Shown: positions 23,855 to 33,706, counted from the stretch's first letter. The stretch: DNA of 64,000 bases from Bacteroidales bacterium UBA3843 (GCA_002392745.1 DGHR01000014.1:76050-140049), one strand, 5' to 3'. The notes: a model not told the origin generated them from the letters alone. Made by a program: numbers and translations.

Positions 23855-25720
23855 TTATCGTCCCATCAGTACAAGCAGGACGCTGATATCATTGGGGCTG
23901 ACGCCGGGTATGCGTTGTGCTTCTCCGATGGATTTGGGGCGGATGCGGTTCAGTTTCTGGCGTGCCTCGGTGCTCAGACTCTGTATGCTGTCATAGTCAA
24001 ACGTATCGGGTATGCGTATCTGCTCCAGGCGTTGCAGTTTCTGCGCTTCCTGTCGTTCGCGTTTGATATAGCCGGCGTACTTGACTTGAATCTCGCAACT
24101 TTCTATGCATTCATCGGAGATTTTCTCCATTCTGGCTTTCAATTCCGGCAGCACTTCGGACAGCCCCTTGATGCTGACTTGGGGACGCAGCACCAGGTCG
24201 CTAATCTTGCATCCCTCGTGCATGGCTGTGCTGCCGTGTTGCTCCAGCCAGCTGTCTATCTCTCCTTTGCGGACGGTTGTTTGCTGTATATACTCGATGA
24301 AATCGGCGCAAGTAGCCTGTTTCTCCTTCAGCAGATGATACCTGTGACTATCGGCTAATCCCAATCCGTAACTCTTTTCGGTCAGTCGTTCGTCTGCGTT
24401 GTCCTGGCGCAACAGGATGCGGTATTCTGCGCGCGAGGTGAACATCCGGTAGGGTTCGTCCACACCCTTGTTGACCAAATCATCGATGAGTACACCTATA
24501 TAACTCTCGTCCCTGCCCATGGTGAACGCATCGCCTCCGTGTACATTCAGGTGGGCGTTCATACCGGCTACTATTCCCTGGCCTGCGGCTTCTTCATACC
24601 CCGTTGTGCCATTGATCTGTCCGGCAAAAAACAGATTTTTAATCTGTTTTGTCTCCAAGGTATGATGCAGTTGGGTGGGGTCGAAGAAGTCATATTCGAT
24701 AGCATAGCCTGGACGGTACATGACGACATCCTCCAGACCTTTGATAGTCTTCAGTCCCGCCAGTTGTACTTGCCATGGCAGGCTGCTGGAGAATCCGTTT
24801 GCGTAGTATTCATTGCTGTCCACGCCCTCGGGTTCCAGGAAAATCTGGTGTGCTTCTTTGTCGGCAAAGGTAACAATCTTGGTTTCTATGCTCGGGCAAT
24901 ACCGCGGTCCGATGCTCTTGATTTGTCCGTTGAAAAGGGGAGAATCTGCCAGTCCGGCACGCAGTGCTTCGTGAGTCTGCGGGTTGGTGTAGGTAATCCA
25001 GCAAGGCATCTGTTTCAGTCCGCGTTTCACTGTGTCGAGATAGGAGAACTGATGCCAGTCGTTGTCTCCGTCCTGCCGCACCAACTCGTCGAAATGGATA
25101 GAGCGTGCGTCTATGCGCGCAGGAGTGCCTGTCTTCATCCGGTCAGCACGGAAACCGAGTGCTATCAGTTGTTCGGTTATACCGTATGAGGCGGGCTCGG
25201 ATGTGCGTCCTCCGGCTATCTGTGTCTTGCCGCAATGCATCAGTCCGTTCAGGAATGTGCCGTTGGTCAGCACCACTGCTTCGGCTTGCATCTCGATGCC
25301 TAAGGCTGTCTTGACACCGCATACCTTATTATCTTTGATAATAAGACCTGTTACCGTGTCTTGCCATAGGTAGAGGTTCTCGGTGTGGGAGAGTACATGT
25401 ATCCACTCCTCGATAAACCGTTTGCGGTCGCTCTGGCTGCGCGGAGACCACATAGCCGGTCCCTTGCTTTGATTGAGCAAGCGGAACTGGATAGCGCTTC
25501 TGTCCGTAACGATACCCATTTGTCCGCCGAGCGCATCTATCTCACGCACAATCTGTCCTTTGGCTATTCCGCCAACTGCCGGGTTGCAACTCATCTGTGC
25601 AATCTTGTTCATATCCATGGTGATGAGCAGTGTGCGGCTGCCCATTCGGGCTGCAGCGCTCGCTGCTTCACATCCGGCATGTCCGGCTCCTACTACTATG
25701 ACGTCGTATTTGAAATTCAT
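23855..25720 (-). CDS. mnmG: tRNA uridine-5-carboxymethylaminomethyl modification enzyme MnmG
   Basis: 621 aa. FAD-binding VVGAGHAGCEAASAAARMG at the N-terminus, the signature GGIAKGQIVREIDALGGQMG, PARIDARSIHFDELVRQDGD, and the second signature LFFAGQINGTTGYEEAAGQGIVAGMNA, with the C-terminal helical domain to the end. With MnmE it makes the cmnm5U34 modification in tRNAs reading NNA/NNG codons. It is 24 bp after yraN. No local-type promoter is seen, so it is part of the long series. Confidence 0.97.
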   Translation of the reverse strand: MNFKYDVIVVGAGHAGCEAASAAARMGSRTLLITMDMNKIAQMSCNPAVGGIAKGQIVREIDALGGQMGIVTDRSAIQFRLLNQSKGPAMWSPRSQSDRKRFIEEWIHVLSHTENLYLWQDTVTGLIIKDNKVCGVKTALGIEMQAEAVVLTNGTFLNGLMHCGKTQIAGGRTSEPASYGITEQLIALGFRADRMKTGTPARIDARSIHFDELVRQDGDNDWHQFSYLDTVKRGLKQMPCWITYTNPQTHEALRAGLADSPLFNGQIKSIGPRYCPSIETKIVTFADKEAHQIFLEPEGVDSNEYYANGFSSSLPWQVQLAGLKTIKGLEDVVMYRPGYAIEYDFFDPTQLHHTLETKQIKNLFFAGQINGTTGYEEAAGQGIVAGMNAHLNVHGGDAFTMGRDESYIGVLIDDLVNKGVDEPYRMFTSRAEYRILLRQDNADERLTEKSYGLGLADSHRYHLLKEKQATCADFIEYIQQTTVRKGEIDSWLEQHGSTAMHEGCKISDLVLRPQVSIKGLSEVLPELKARMEKISDECIESCEIQVKYAGYIKRERQEAQKLQRLEQIRIPDTFDYDSIQSLSTEARQKLNRIRPKSIGEAQRIPGVSPNDISVLLVLMGR

Positions 25721-25744
25721 TCGATGAAATCGACTATTATTGGT

Positions 25745-26194
25745 TTATTTCTTTTTTCCGTTTACCCCAGTGCTGCGTTTCCATAGCCAAGAGGCAGTAT
25801 GGCTGCCTTGGCTGATAGTCCGCATATGAGGCGTATAGGCGTTCTCCATATGGTTGCGATACACAACCTCGTTGTTCACAGGGTTGATAATCAGGCCTAT
25901 AATATCAAATCGCGGTTGTTTGTCCGTGTGTGCGTGGCGGATATATGCGTTGGCGGCAGAGATGATTCTGCGTCTCTTGTTCTCATCTACATACTCTTCC
26001 GGCATCCGTTCTCCGAATGCGGACGTGCGCGCCTTGACCTCGACAAAGACTATTTCTTTCCTGTTCTCCGCAATCAGGTCTATTTCCAGGTGTCCCAGCC
26101 GCCAGTTGTGCTCAACGACACGCAACCCCTTTTTCTCCAGCATCCGTGCGGCTTCCGTCTCGCCTAATATACCAATCGGATTTGTTACAAACAT
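25745..26194 (-). CDS. YraN family (UPF0102) putative nuclease
   Basis: 149 aa. GILGETEAARMLEKKGLRVVEHNWRLGHLEIDLIAENRKEIVFVEVKARTS is the YraN core, with the nuclease-like E...D...ExK acids (EIDLI, FVEVKAR). The second half has INAANAYIRHAH-like and RFDIIGLI segments. The C-terminus runs longer than usual (about 25 extra residues, QGSHTASWLWKRSTGVNGKKK). The family is related to Holliday-junction resolvases, but its role is unproven. It lies 3 bp after rodA. Confidence 0.92.
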   Translation of the reverse strand: MFVTNPIGILGETEAARMLEKKGLRVVEHNWRLGHLEIDLIAENRKEIVFVEVKARTSAFGERMPEEYVDENKRRRIISAANAYIRHAHTDKQPRFDIIGLIINPVNNEVVYRNHMENAYTPHMRTISQGSHTASWLWKRSTGVNGKKK

Positions 26195-26197
26195 GCC

Positions 26198-27661
26198 TTA
26201 TCTCAATTGCTCCATTCGTGCCGCATCCAGTCGCAGCAGGATAAACAACAGCAGCGTAAATCCCCAGAGCGAACTACCGCCGTAGCTGAAGAACGGAAGC
26301 GGGATGCCGATAACCGGCAGCAGGCCGAGCACCATACCTACATTGATAGTGAGGTGGAACAGGAATATGCCTGCTACCGCATACGCGTATATCTGCGTGA
26401 ACGTGCTGCGCTGCCGTTCCGCAATCAGTATCAGTCTCAGTATAAAATACAGGTACACCAGCAGGACGGCTACCGAGCCTACGAATCCCCATTCCTCGCC
26501 TACGGTGCAGAAAATGAAGTCTGTGTCCTGTTCGGGGACAAACTGCAGTTTGGTTTGCGTCCCCTTGAGATACCCTTTTCCGAAGAACCGTCCCGAACCG
26601 ATGGCAATACGTGCCTGGTTCACATTGTATCCGGCTCCGGCAGGGTCCTCTTTCATACCCAGCAGCACTTCGATACGGATGCGCTGGTGGGGTTGGAGTA
26701 CACGGGTGAAGACAAAATCACACGCCTGCGTATACCCGATACACACAATGCTGAATGCCGTCACCAGCAGCAGCCGGTATTTGCGGAAATAGACGCTGAC
26801 GACCGCCGTATAAACGGCTAATCCGACCACAATAGCGGTAGCCACCCAGTTGAAAGGCACGCTCCACCAGATGTTGATCAGCAGGCATATCCCATAAATG
26901 ACAGCTACGCTGCCGGACAGGATCAGTGCCTGGTACCGCATATAATGCTCTTTGCAGACAAAATATATCTCTACGGCGGTCAGCAGCAGCATACAGCTGA
27001 GTATACCTACACTGCCGCTGCCCAAAGGCAATGCAATAGTGCCGAACCGGATACTGATGATAAACAGCGCCACGGCCGCCACTCCGCACCATAAGATATA
27101 TCCGCTCATGCCCTGGCGGTAGAAGACCAGCAAGAAAGCGGCAAACACCAGTGCCGAGCCGGTCTCTTTTTGCAGTATCATGATAATCAGACACGGTACG
27201 CCTATAATCAGGAAAGGTACGATTAAATCGCGCCAAGTCCGTACTTTGTATTCATATCTGCTCATGTATTTGGCTATCGTCAGCGCCACAATACATTTGG
27301 CAAACTCCGCGGGTTGCAGACTGACGGGTCCGAGGGAAATCCAACTGAGCGAACCCTTGATATCCCGCGCGAGGAAGGGCGTAACCAGCAACAGAAGGAG
27401 CATCGCCCCATAAGCGATATAGGCGAGCACGTCGTAGGTCTTGTAGTCAATCATGAGCAGTACGCCGCCCAAGACGAGCGAACCCAAAATCCATGCAAAC
27501 TGTTTACCGGCGCGGTTGGAGAAATCGAAGATACTGGTCTGGTCGAACGTATAGCTGGCTCCGTAGATATTCAGCCACCCGAACAGCACCAGCACAAGAA
27601 AAATGCCGATGGTCTGCCAATCTACATGCTGTAATATGTTACCATTTCTTGACGCTCTCAT
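26198..27661 (-). CDS. rodA: Rod-shape SEDS glycosyltransferase RodA
   Basis: 487 aa with about ten membrane helices. SEDS marks: GWLNIYGASY, FAWILGSLVLGGVLL, SWISLGPVSLQPAEFAKCIVALTIAKYMSR, LQKETGSALVFAAFLLVFYRQGMS, RIAIGSGRFFGKGYLKGTQTKLQFVPEQDTDFIFCTVGEEWGFVGS and GVIGIPLPFFSYGGSSLW-like end. It polymerises lipid II for side-wall growth together with PBP2. Overlaps mrdA by 23 bp. Somewhat longer than average through an extra pair of helices in the middle. Confidence 0.95.
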   Translation of the reverse strand: MRASRNGNILQHVDWQTIGIFLVLVLFGWLNIYGASYTFDQTSIFDFSNRAGKQFAWILGSLVLGGVLLMIDYKTYDVLAYIAYGAMLLLLLVTPFLARDIKGSLSWISLGPVSLQPAEFAKCIVALTIAKYMSRYEYKVRTWRDLIVPFLIIGVPCLIIMILQKETGSALVFAAFLLVFYRQGMSGYILWCGVAAVALFIISIRFGTIALPLGSGSVGILSCMLLLTAVEIYFVCKEHYMRYQALILSGSVAVIYGICLLINIWWSVPFNWVATAIVVGLAVYTAVVSVYFRKYRLLLVTAFSIVCIGYTQACDFVFTRVLQPHQRIRIEVLLGMKEDPAGAGYNVNQARIAIGSGRFFGKGYLKGTQTKLQFVPEQDTDFIFCTVGEEWGFVGSVAVLLVYLYFILRLILIAERQRSTFTQIYAYAVAGIFLFHLTINVGMVLGLLPVIGIPLPFFSYGGSSLWGFTLLLFILLRLDAARMEQLR

Positions 27662-29477
27662 TTAATACTGCTCCTGCTATGCGGTTCTTTAAATCTTTGC
27701 GTTTCACTGTTCCGGTCAGGTATTGCTCGAACATCATACTGGCAATCGGGCACGCCCAAGTGGCTCCGAATCCCGCGTTCTCAACGATGACAGCAACCGC
27801 TATCTGCGGGTCATCCACCGGTGCAAAACCAATAAAAATAGCGTGGTCTCTACCATGTGAGTTTTGAGCCGTGCCGGTCTTTCCCGCTGTTTCTATGCCC
27901 TCTATCGGATAGTGGCGTCCGGTACCATAAACCATCACACGGTGCATCCCCTCTTTGACGACTGCGTAATGCTTCTGCGCAATATTTAGTCTGTGTACAT
28001 GCTGCAACATCGAGTCGTTTTTGTTCAGGTGGGGTGTAATGTAATACCCCTCATTGGCAATCGTGGCCGCCTGGTTTGCCAGTTGGAGCGGCGTCACCAA
28101 AATCTCTCCCTGACCGATACTCAGCGAGCGGATGGTAATGGCTTTCCAGCCCGTCTTGCCATAATAACGGTCGAAATACTTGATGCTCGGGATGCTTCCG
28201 GAGGATTGTTCGTTCAGGTCTGTGTCCGTGAATTTCTGTCCGAAGCCAAAGCTCATCACATCATTTCTCCACAGTTCGTAGCGATGCCGGAAGTCCTCGT
28301 TGTCCTTGCCATAGCCATCCAGCTGGAGCACATCGCGGAAGGCGCACCAGAAATAGGGGTTGCAACTCTGCTCAATGGCTTTCTCCAAAGCGACAGGAGA
28401 GCCGTGATGGTGGGTACACTTGATAGGAGTGCTGCCCGGTCCGGAGCAGGGATAGAGCGTGTTAGGCGTAATCGCTCCTTGTTGCAGGCATACCAAGGCC
28501 TGGATGGTTTTGAAGGTGGAGCCCGGCGGATAAGTGGCTTGCGTAGCGCGGTTGAGCAATGGTTTGGTAGGGTCCTGCAGCAGTGTGTTGTAGTTCTTGC
28601 TGCGTTCTTTGCCGACCAGCACTTTCGGATTCCACGAGGGGTTGGAAACGAGTGCCAGAATCTCACCGGTCTTAGGTTCAATGGCCACAGCGCTGCCAAT
28701 CTTGCCTGCCAAGAGCTGTTCCGCCAGTATCTGAAGCTGTATGTCCAGTGTGGTGTACAAATCCGTTCCCGCCACTGCTGTTCTGTCCAGTTCGCCGTCC
28801 TGATAACTGCCTTGCATACGTCCGCGCGAGTCGCGCATGAGGATTTCCACGCCTTTTTCTCCGCGCAACTGCTTCTCGTAGGTTCGCTCCAGTCCATCGC
28901 GTCCGGAATAGTCTCCGCGGGAATAATAGCTATCCCTGTCCAGGTCGTTTTGGTTGACCTCTCCCACCGAGCCCAGGACATGTGCGGCAGCGTTGTAGGT
29001 ATAGTCACGCAAAGTGCGTTTCTGGATATGCACTCCGGGGAACATGAACATTGACTCCTGGAGCGTAGCTATATCCTCTTTTTTCAGCTGGCTCATGAAC
29101 ACCTGCGGCGTCCACCGCGAGTAGCCGCGGTTTTTGCGTTTGTCTTTTATCTCGCTGATGCGTTCGTCGAATTCCTGACGGCTTATCTGCAGACACTCGC
29201 AGAAATGCGCGGTGTCCCAATCCGCATCCATATCGCGCATCACCATTGTGATTTCGTATATAGGCTGATTGAAGACCAGCAGTTTGCCGTTGCGGTCGTA
29301 GATGAGTCCGCGCGAGGGATAAATAGTCTGCTTTACCAGCGCGTTGTTGTCCGCCTGGTCGCGTGTGGATTGGTCGATGACTTGCAGGTAAAACAACCGG
29401 ATGATATATACCAAGACAACACCAATGGCTATTCCACTGATTACGAAACGTCGTCTATAGTATTGGTCATTAATCAT
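27639..29477 (-). CDS. mrdA: Penicillin-binding protein 2 (transpeptidase)
   Basis: 612 aa. One N-terminal membrane helix, a dimerisation/pedestal region with SRGLIYDRNGKLLVFNQPIYEI and SVGEVNQNDLDRD, then the transpeptidase domain: catalytic Ser in PPGSTFKTIQALVCL (SxxK), SCN in EQSCNPYFW, and KTG in TAGKTGTAQNSHGRDHAIFIGF. It crosslinks side-wall peptidoglycan with RodA. It lies between mreD (overlap 4 bp) and rodA (overlap 23 bp), the classical order. Confidence 0.95.
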   Translation of the reverse strand: MINDQYYRRRFVISGIAIGVVLVYIIRLFYLQVIDQSTRDQADNNALVKQTIYPSRGLIYDRNGKLLVFNQPIYEITMVMRDMDADWDTAHFCECLQISRQEFDERISEIKDKRKNRGYSRWTPQVFMSQLKKEDIATLQESMFMFPGVHIQKRTLRDYTYNAAAHVLGSVGEVNQNDLDRDSYYSRGDYSGRDGLERTYEKQLRGEKGVEILMRDSRGRMQGSYQDGELDRTAVAGTDLYTTLDIQLQILAEQLLAGKIGSAVAIEPKTGEILALVSNPSWNPKVLVGKERSKNYNTLLQDPTKPLLNRATQATYPPGSTFKTIQALVCLQQGAITPNTLYPCSGPGSTPIKCTHHHGSPVALEKAIEQSCNPYFWCAFRDVLQLDGYGKDNEDFRHRYELWRNDVMSFGFGQKFTDTDLNEQSSGSIPSIKYFDRYYGKTGWKAITIRSLSIGQGEILVTPLQLANQAATIANEGYYITPHLNKNDSMLQHVHRLNIAQKHYAVVKEGMHRVMVYGTGRHYPIEGIETAGKTGTAQNSHGRDHAIFIGFAPVDDPQIAVAVIVENAGFGATWACPIASMMFEQYLTGTVKRKDLKNRIAGAVLNESVKKW

Positions 29478-29968
29478 CTGTTAGTCAGCATGTTATATCC
29501 AAGAATGATACCAATCGTCAAAATGCTGCTTACGGCTGTTTCCAGCAAAACAAATCCCAGATGAGTCCATCCCCAGGAGGCAATCATAAACACCATCAGA
29601 TGGTGTACGACCACCAAAACCGCTGTATATTTCACCATCGCCTCCAGTCCCAGACTATGTATGCTGATTTGTTCGTTCAGTCGGTCCTTGTCGTTGACGA
29701 TAACCCCCAATAAATACGGCCGGATGAACATAACCAGAATACATGCCGCCATATGAATACCGGGCGTATTGCAGAAGACGTCCATGACCAGTCCCACTGC
29801 CGCCCCGATGAACATATCGGCGCTATGAGGCAGTGTGATAGGCATCATCAGGAGGCAGAGGATGTAGATATAGGGGTGGCACACACCGAGCAGTTGCAGT
29901 TGGTTGAAGAGCAGCACCTGCAACACCATTACCAGTACATATCGGCCGATTTGTTTAGTCCAATCCAT
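29474..29968 (-). CDS. mreD: Rod-shape protein MreD
   Basis: 164 aa with five to six membrane helices and little else. The identity rests on hydropathy, the family-like start (VLQVLLFNQLQLLGVCHPYIYILCLLMMP) and its place between mreC and mrdA. It links MreC to the elongation complex. Overlaps mreC by 14 bp and mrdA by 4 bp. Confidence 0.88.
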   Translation of the reverse strand: MDWTKQIGRYVLVMVLQVLLFNQLQLLGVCHPYIYILCLLMMPITLPHSADMFIGAAVGLVMDVFCNTPGIHMAACILVMFIRPYLLGVIVNDKDRLNEQISIHSLGLEAMVKYTAVLVVVHHLMVFMIASWGWTHLGFVLLETAVSSILTIGIILGYNMLTNR

Positions 29969-30779
29969 CTTCCAGTTCCTCCAATTCCGCCTGATGGGCG
30001 TTGTTGACTACTTCCACATATTTCAACCGCTTGAAGTTGGTATGCAGCCGTATGCGAATCGTATAGTACGACTCGCCCTCCTTCAGAGTGCTGTTTTCCA
30101 CGATTCCAACGGGTATTCCTTCGGGAAAGACAGGGCTCAGACCGCTGGTAACAATCGTGTCTCCAGGGTTGACAACCATATGAGAGGCGACATCGGTCAG
30201 CAAGGCGAAGCGACTGTCTTTTCCATCCCATTGCAGGGTGCCGATATAGTCGTTCTTGCTGAACCGGCAGCTCAGATTCGTGCGGGTGTTGATAACCGGC
30301 AGCACGATACTATAGTGCGTACCGACTGTCTTGACGATACCTACCACGCCCTCGCTATTGAGCACTCCCTGTCCTTTCAACAGACCGTCTTTACGCCCGC
30401 GGTTGATAGTGATATAGTTGTGGACCTCGTGTGTGGTCATCTGTACCACTTTGGCGGGGATAAAGTGAATGTTTTTGTCCGCCGGAATCATGTAATTGCC
30501 CAACAGCGAATCCTCCGCCAAGCCGTTCAGGTATGTCAGCCGGTCGCGCAGTTCCGCGTTCTCGCGTGCCAGCAATTCGTTTTGGCTGCGCAGACTGAAA
30601 TAGCCCTTTGTGTTGCTGATTTGTTCGTTTTGCCATGCGACAAAAGTGTTAGCACTGCTCAGCATACTGCTACGCGGAGCAGGGTTATTATAGCCTATCA
30701 GCAAAAAAGCAACAACTTCCAGGGTTATGAACACAAGGAAGTTGCTATAACGCAGCAGTATTTTCAACAGGTTCTGCAT
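29955..30779 (-). CDS. mreC: Rod-shape protein MreC
   Basis: 274 aa. One N-terminal membrane helix (LVFITLEVVAFLLIG), a coiled coil (about 60-95, LRSQNELLARENAELRDRLTYL) and the periplasmic beta domains with the typical INRGRKDGLLKGQGVLNSEGVVGIV and GDTIVTSGLSPVFPEGIPVGIV. It organises the side-wall synthesis complex. 21 bp after mreB. Confidence 0.95.
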   Translation of the reverse strand: MQNLLKILLRYSNFLVFITLEVVAFLLIGYNNPAPRSSMLSSANTFVAWQNEQISNTKGYFSLRSQNELLARENAELRDRLTYLNGLAEDSLLGNYMIPADKNIHFIPAKVVQMTTHEVHNYITINRGRKDGLLKGQGVLNSEGVVGIVKTVGTHYSIVLPVINTRTNLSCRFSKNDYIGTLQWDGKDSRFALLTDVASHMVVNPGDTIVTSGLSPVFPEGIPVGIVENSTLKEGESYYTIRIRLHTNFKRLKYVEVVNNAHQAELEELEDGLD

Positions 30780-30800
30780 AGCCGATGTCGCGGCTCCCGA

Positions 30801-31820
30801 TTATCGAATCAGGAAGCCGAAGTTATTCACGTTTTTCAGTGCTACGCCGGTACCGCGTGCGACAGAGTGCAGAGGGTCGTCCGCCACGTGGAACGGAATA
30901 GTAATCTTGTCCGTGAGTCGTTTAGCCAGACCGTGCAGCAATGCGCCACCACCCGCCAGATAAATTCCGCGCTTCACGATATCGGAGTACAACTCAGGCG
31001 GAGTAGCCTCCAGCGCCTGCAGGATAGCGCCCTCAATCTTGCTGACACTCTTCTCCAGGCAGTGAGAAATCTCCTGGTAGCTGACCGGTACAGACATAGG
31101 AAGGGCTGTCACCTTGTTAGGTCCGACAACAATGAAATCCTCCGGAGCGTCCTCCAATTCGGGCAGCGCCGAGCCCACCTGAATCTTAATGCGTTCCGCC
31201 GTCGGTTCATCGATGCGCAGGTTGTGCATACGGCCCATGTACTCGATAATATCCTGGTTGAAGTCATCTCCTGCAATCTTGATGGATTTGTTGCTGACGA
31301 TACCTCCCAGCGAGATAACGGCAATCTCGGTAGTACCACCACCGATATCCACAATCATACATCCCTCCGGGCTTTCCACGTCGATACCGATACCGATAGC
31401 CGCCGCCATCGGTTCGTAAATCATATAGATGTCTCGTCCACCGGCATGCTCCGACGAGTCGCGCACGGCACGTATCTCCACTTCGGTAGAACCGGAAGGA
31501 ATACAAACGACCATACGGATAGAAGGCGTGAACAGTCGTGCCTGCTTAGGAATCATCTTGATCATTCCGCGAATCATCATCTCGCACGCATAGAAATCGG
31601 CGATAACGCCATCGCGCAACGGTCTTACGGTGCGAATCATGTTTCCGCCCTTACCAATCATCTGTTGCGCCTTTCGGCCAACGGCAACCATTTTGTTGTC
31701 TGCCATCGAGATTGCCACTACAGAGGGTTCGTCCACCACCACTTTGTCATCGCACATGATGATGGTATTGGCTGTACCCAAGTCAATCGCAATCTCCTGT
31801 GTAAAAGAAAAAAGTCCCAT
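30801..31820 (-). CDS. mreB: Actin-like shape protein MreB
   Basis: 339 aa. Actin-fold motifs: AIDLGTANTIIMCDDKVVVDEPSVVA (phosphate 1), CMIVDIGGGTTEIAVISLGGIV (phosphate 2) and GIYLAGGGALLHGLAKRL (adenosine). It forms the filaments that guide side-wall growth. First gene of the shape operon; the promoter at 31897-31927 gives a leader of about 70 nt that holds a degenerate 7-bp periodic AT-rich tract (31830-31860). Confidence 0.97.
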   Translation of the reverse strand: MGLFSFTQEIAIDLGTANTIIMCDDKVVVDEPSVVAISMADNKMVAVGRKAQQMIGKGGNMIRTVRPLRDGVIADFYACEMMIRGMIKMIPKQARLFTPSIRMVVCIPSGSTEVEIRAVRDSSEHAGGRDIYMIYEPMAAAIGIGIDVESPEGCMIVDIGGGTTEIAVISLGGIVSNKSIKIAGDDFNQDIIEYMGRMHNLRIDEPTAERIKIQVGSALPELEDAPEDFIVVGPNKVTALPMSVPVSYQEISHCLEKSVSKIEGAILQALEATPPELYSDIVKRGIYLAGGGALLHGLAKRLTDKITIPFHVADDPLHSVARGTGVALKNVNNFGFLIR

Positions 31821-31896
31821 AATTATTATTTACGATTTAATCATTTACCATTTAGTCATTAACGGTGCGTAATCATGCAAACTATGAAAAAGCGCA

Positions 31897-31927
31897 CAAA
31901 GATACAACAATTTTTTCATATGTGCAA
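31897..31927 (-). promoter_or_regulatory. Promoter of the mreB operon
   Basis: Minus strand: TTGCACATATG (TTG at 31925-31927), 20 nt, TATCTTTG at 31897-31904. Confidence 0.85.
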
Positions 31928-32056
31928 GCGCGTGCGTACTTTTTTAGCAAGAAGGGTGTGATTTATGCAGAATCATTGTTGTTTCGGGCGGTTGCTTTTC
32001 CCCGAATCCGCCGTGGAACGCGGAAGTTATTGCCGCATCTATGGAAGAGACGGGGA

Positions 32057-33535
32057 TTATTTCAAAGATATTTTCAGGGCGTATGCGCGCAACCAGTTGT
32101 CAATGTTGTCTATCGCCGGGTTGATATGTCTGCGGACAATCTGGCGCCGATGGTATATGGTCTGTTTCTGCACATTGAGCAAAATGCTCATATCGTCGTC
32201 GGAAGCTCCAATGACCGCCAGAATGACAAACTGCATGTCTGATTCGGTGAGGTCGGGATATTCCGTTCTCAACCGGCTGATAGCCCCGTCGAGCGAGTTG
32301 TCGATACGTGCAACCAGTTGGTCCAGACTCTCTTTGTTCATCATCAGTTGTTCATCGCGGTACGTCTGCAGCCATTTCGGGAACTCCACTTCATTGCCTT
32401 TCATGCGTTGCAGTTCAATCTCCCTGGTCAGTTTGACCTTCTGTTGCAGCCGTTCGAGCGCCAGTTCCAACTGGAGTGTGTATTTGTCGTGCAGCGCCCG
32501 TATCTGCATTGCCTGCTCATGTCTGCGGTGCTGCCAGTATCTCCAGAGCACGACCATGAGTGTGACAGCGAGCGCCAGCAGCAGAACCAGAATGACCGAG
32601 ACAGTCTGTTGCCACTGTCTCTCTCGCTGCGCCTCCTCGGTACGCTGTTTCTCCCGTTCCACGTCATAATGGAGCGCGAGAGCATATGTCCGTGCTCCGG
32701 CATCACGCTGCAGTTCCTCAATCTTGCGGTCATAGAGGTTCAGCAATCCGCTGTATGCCTCTTCGGTCGCTCCCTGCTGCAACTGTATTTTGCTCCGGAA
32801 ATAGGCATAGCTCTGTTCGAACCAATAGGCGTACGCCGAGTCTTTGGGTTGCAGAAACTCCAGATAATACGCCGCCGAGTCTGTCTGTCCGTCCGCCAGA
32901 TACAATTCTATGATTTCCGCGTAACGGGTCCGCACACCATAGTCCTCTGCCAGACTCCGGCAGGCCTGCATAAGTCCGGATTTATTCTCCGGTTCGCAGT
33001 ATTGGTAATAGTATGCCGCAATGTCCTGCGACAGCATATTATTTCCGATGGAATCGGCAATTTCAGCAGCTATTTGGAAATAAGCACGTGCAGAATCGAG
33101 GTCACCTCCGATGATTCCGTAAGTGCGGGCGATATCGCGGTAGGCGCATGCCAAATAAGTAGCGTCCAAATCAGCGTCCAGCATAGGAATGGATTTCTTG
33201 TAATAATCCTGCGCCAAATCGTACAGCATCTCGCTTTCGGATGTGTTTCCCAGATGGAACCACGTCAGTCCCAGCAACCTGTTTCTTTTCGCCTTGTTCT
33301 CCGGTCTCAGGTCCGAAGGGTCAATCTGCAACAAAGTGTTCTCCGCCTGCTTCAGGAAAAAAGTGGATTCCTCGTAGTGGCTTGCATGGTTGGACGATGT
33401 GCCGGAGTTGTAGAACTGCTCCGCTTCGCGCAGTTGCTCCGTTCCTTTGGAGTCGTGCGCCCGGCAACTGAAGAACCCGAACGGCAATCCCAGCAGGATT
33501 GCAACTATCTGCAGTATGGTTGTTTTTCTATGCAT
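32057..33535 (-). CDS. TPR membrane regulator with LuxR-like HTH
   Basis: 492 aa. Signal/lipoprotein-like N-terminus (FGFFSCRAH, Cys24), helical TPR-type repeats (about 30-290), a transmembrane helix (about 310-332, VSVILVLLLALAVTLMVVLW), a long coiled coil (335-400), and a C-terminal helix-turn-helix (YPDLTESDMQFVILAVIGASDDDMSILLNVQKQTIYHRRQIVRRHI), which follows the LuxR/GerE pattern. It belongs to the Bacteroidales group of sensor-TPR proteins with a cytoplasmic HTH. It is transcribed alone from the promoter at 33573-33603. Targets unknown; the divergent unknown gene at 33945 is the nearest. Confidence 0.83.
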   Translation of the reverse strand: MHRKTTILQIVAILLGLPFGFFSCRAHDSKGTEQLREAEQFYNSGTSSNHASHYEESTFFLKQAENTLLQIDPSDLRPENKAKRNRLLGLTWFHLGNTSESEMLYDLAQDYYKKSIPMLDADLDATYLACAYRDIARTYGIIGGDLDSARAYFQIAAEIADSIGNNMLSQDIAAYYYQYCEPENKSGLMQACRSLAEDYGVRTRYAEIIELYLADGQTDSAAYYLEFLQPKDSAYAYWFEQSYAYFRSKIQLQQGATEEAYSGLLNLYDRKIEELQRDAGARTYALALHYDVEREKQRTEEAQRERQWQQTVSVILVLLLALAVTLMVVLWRYWQHRRHEQAMQIRALHDKYTLQLELALERLQQKVKLTREIELQRMKGNEVEFPKWLQTYRDEQLMMNKESLDQLVARIDNSLDGAISRLRTEYPDLTESDMQFVILAVIGASDDDMSILLNVQKQTIYHRRQIVRRHINPAIDNIDNWLRAYALKISLK

Positions 33536-33572
33536 GGTATGGCAAAAAGCGGTATTCGAAGAATTTTGCTTG

Positions 33573-33603
33573 CAAAATTAGCACAAATTTTCCGTATATG
33601 CAA
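33573..33603 (-). promoter_or_regulatory. Promoter of the TPR/LuxR regulator
   Basis: Minus strand: TTGCATATACG (TTG at 33601-33603), 20 nt, TAATTTTG at 33573-33580. Confidence 0.8.
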
Positions 33604-33675
33604 ATTTCAAGCCTATATTCTTGCATTTTTTGTGCACGCGGAAACACTTTGGATGCAGAGAAAGCGCCAAAAAAT

Positions 33676-33706
33676 TTGCATATATCATGAAAAAGTATTA
33701 TCTTTG
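33676..33706 (+). promoter_or_regulatory. Promoter of the 33945 gene
   Basis: TTGCATATATC (TTG at 33676-33678), 20 nt, TATCTTTG at 33699-33706. It gives a leader of about 235 nt that contains the 22-bp repeat array. It is divergent from the promoter at 33573-33603. Confidence 0.85.

Noticed and set aside
29904..31862. 652-codon plus-strand frame across mreC and mreB
   Set aside because: It is the reverse-strand shadow of mreB and mreC, which are certain; its product has no signal or domain.
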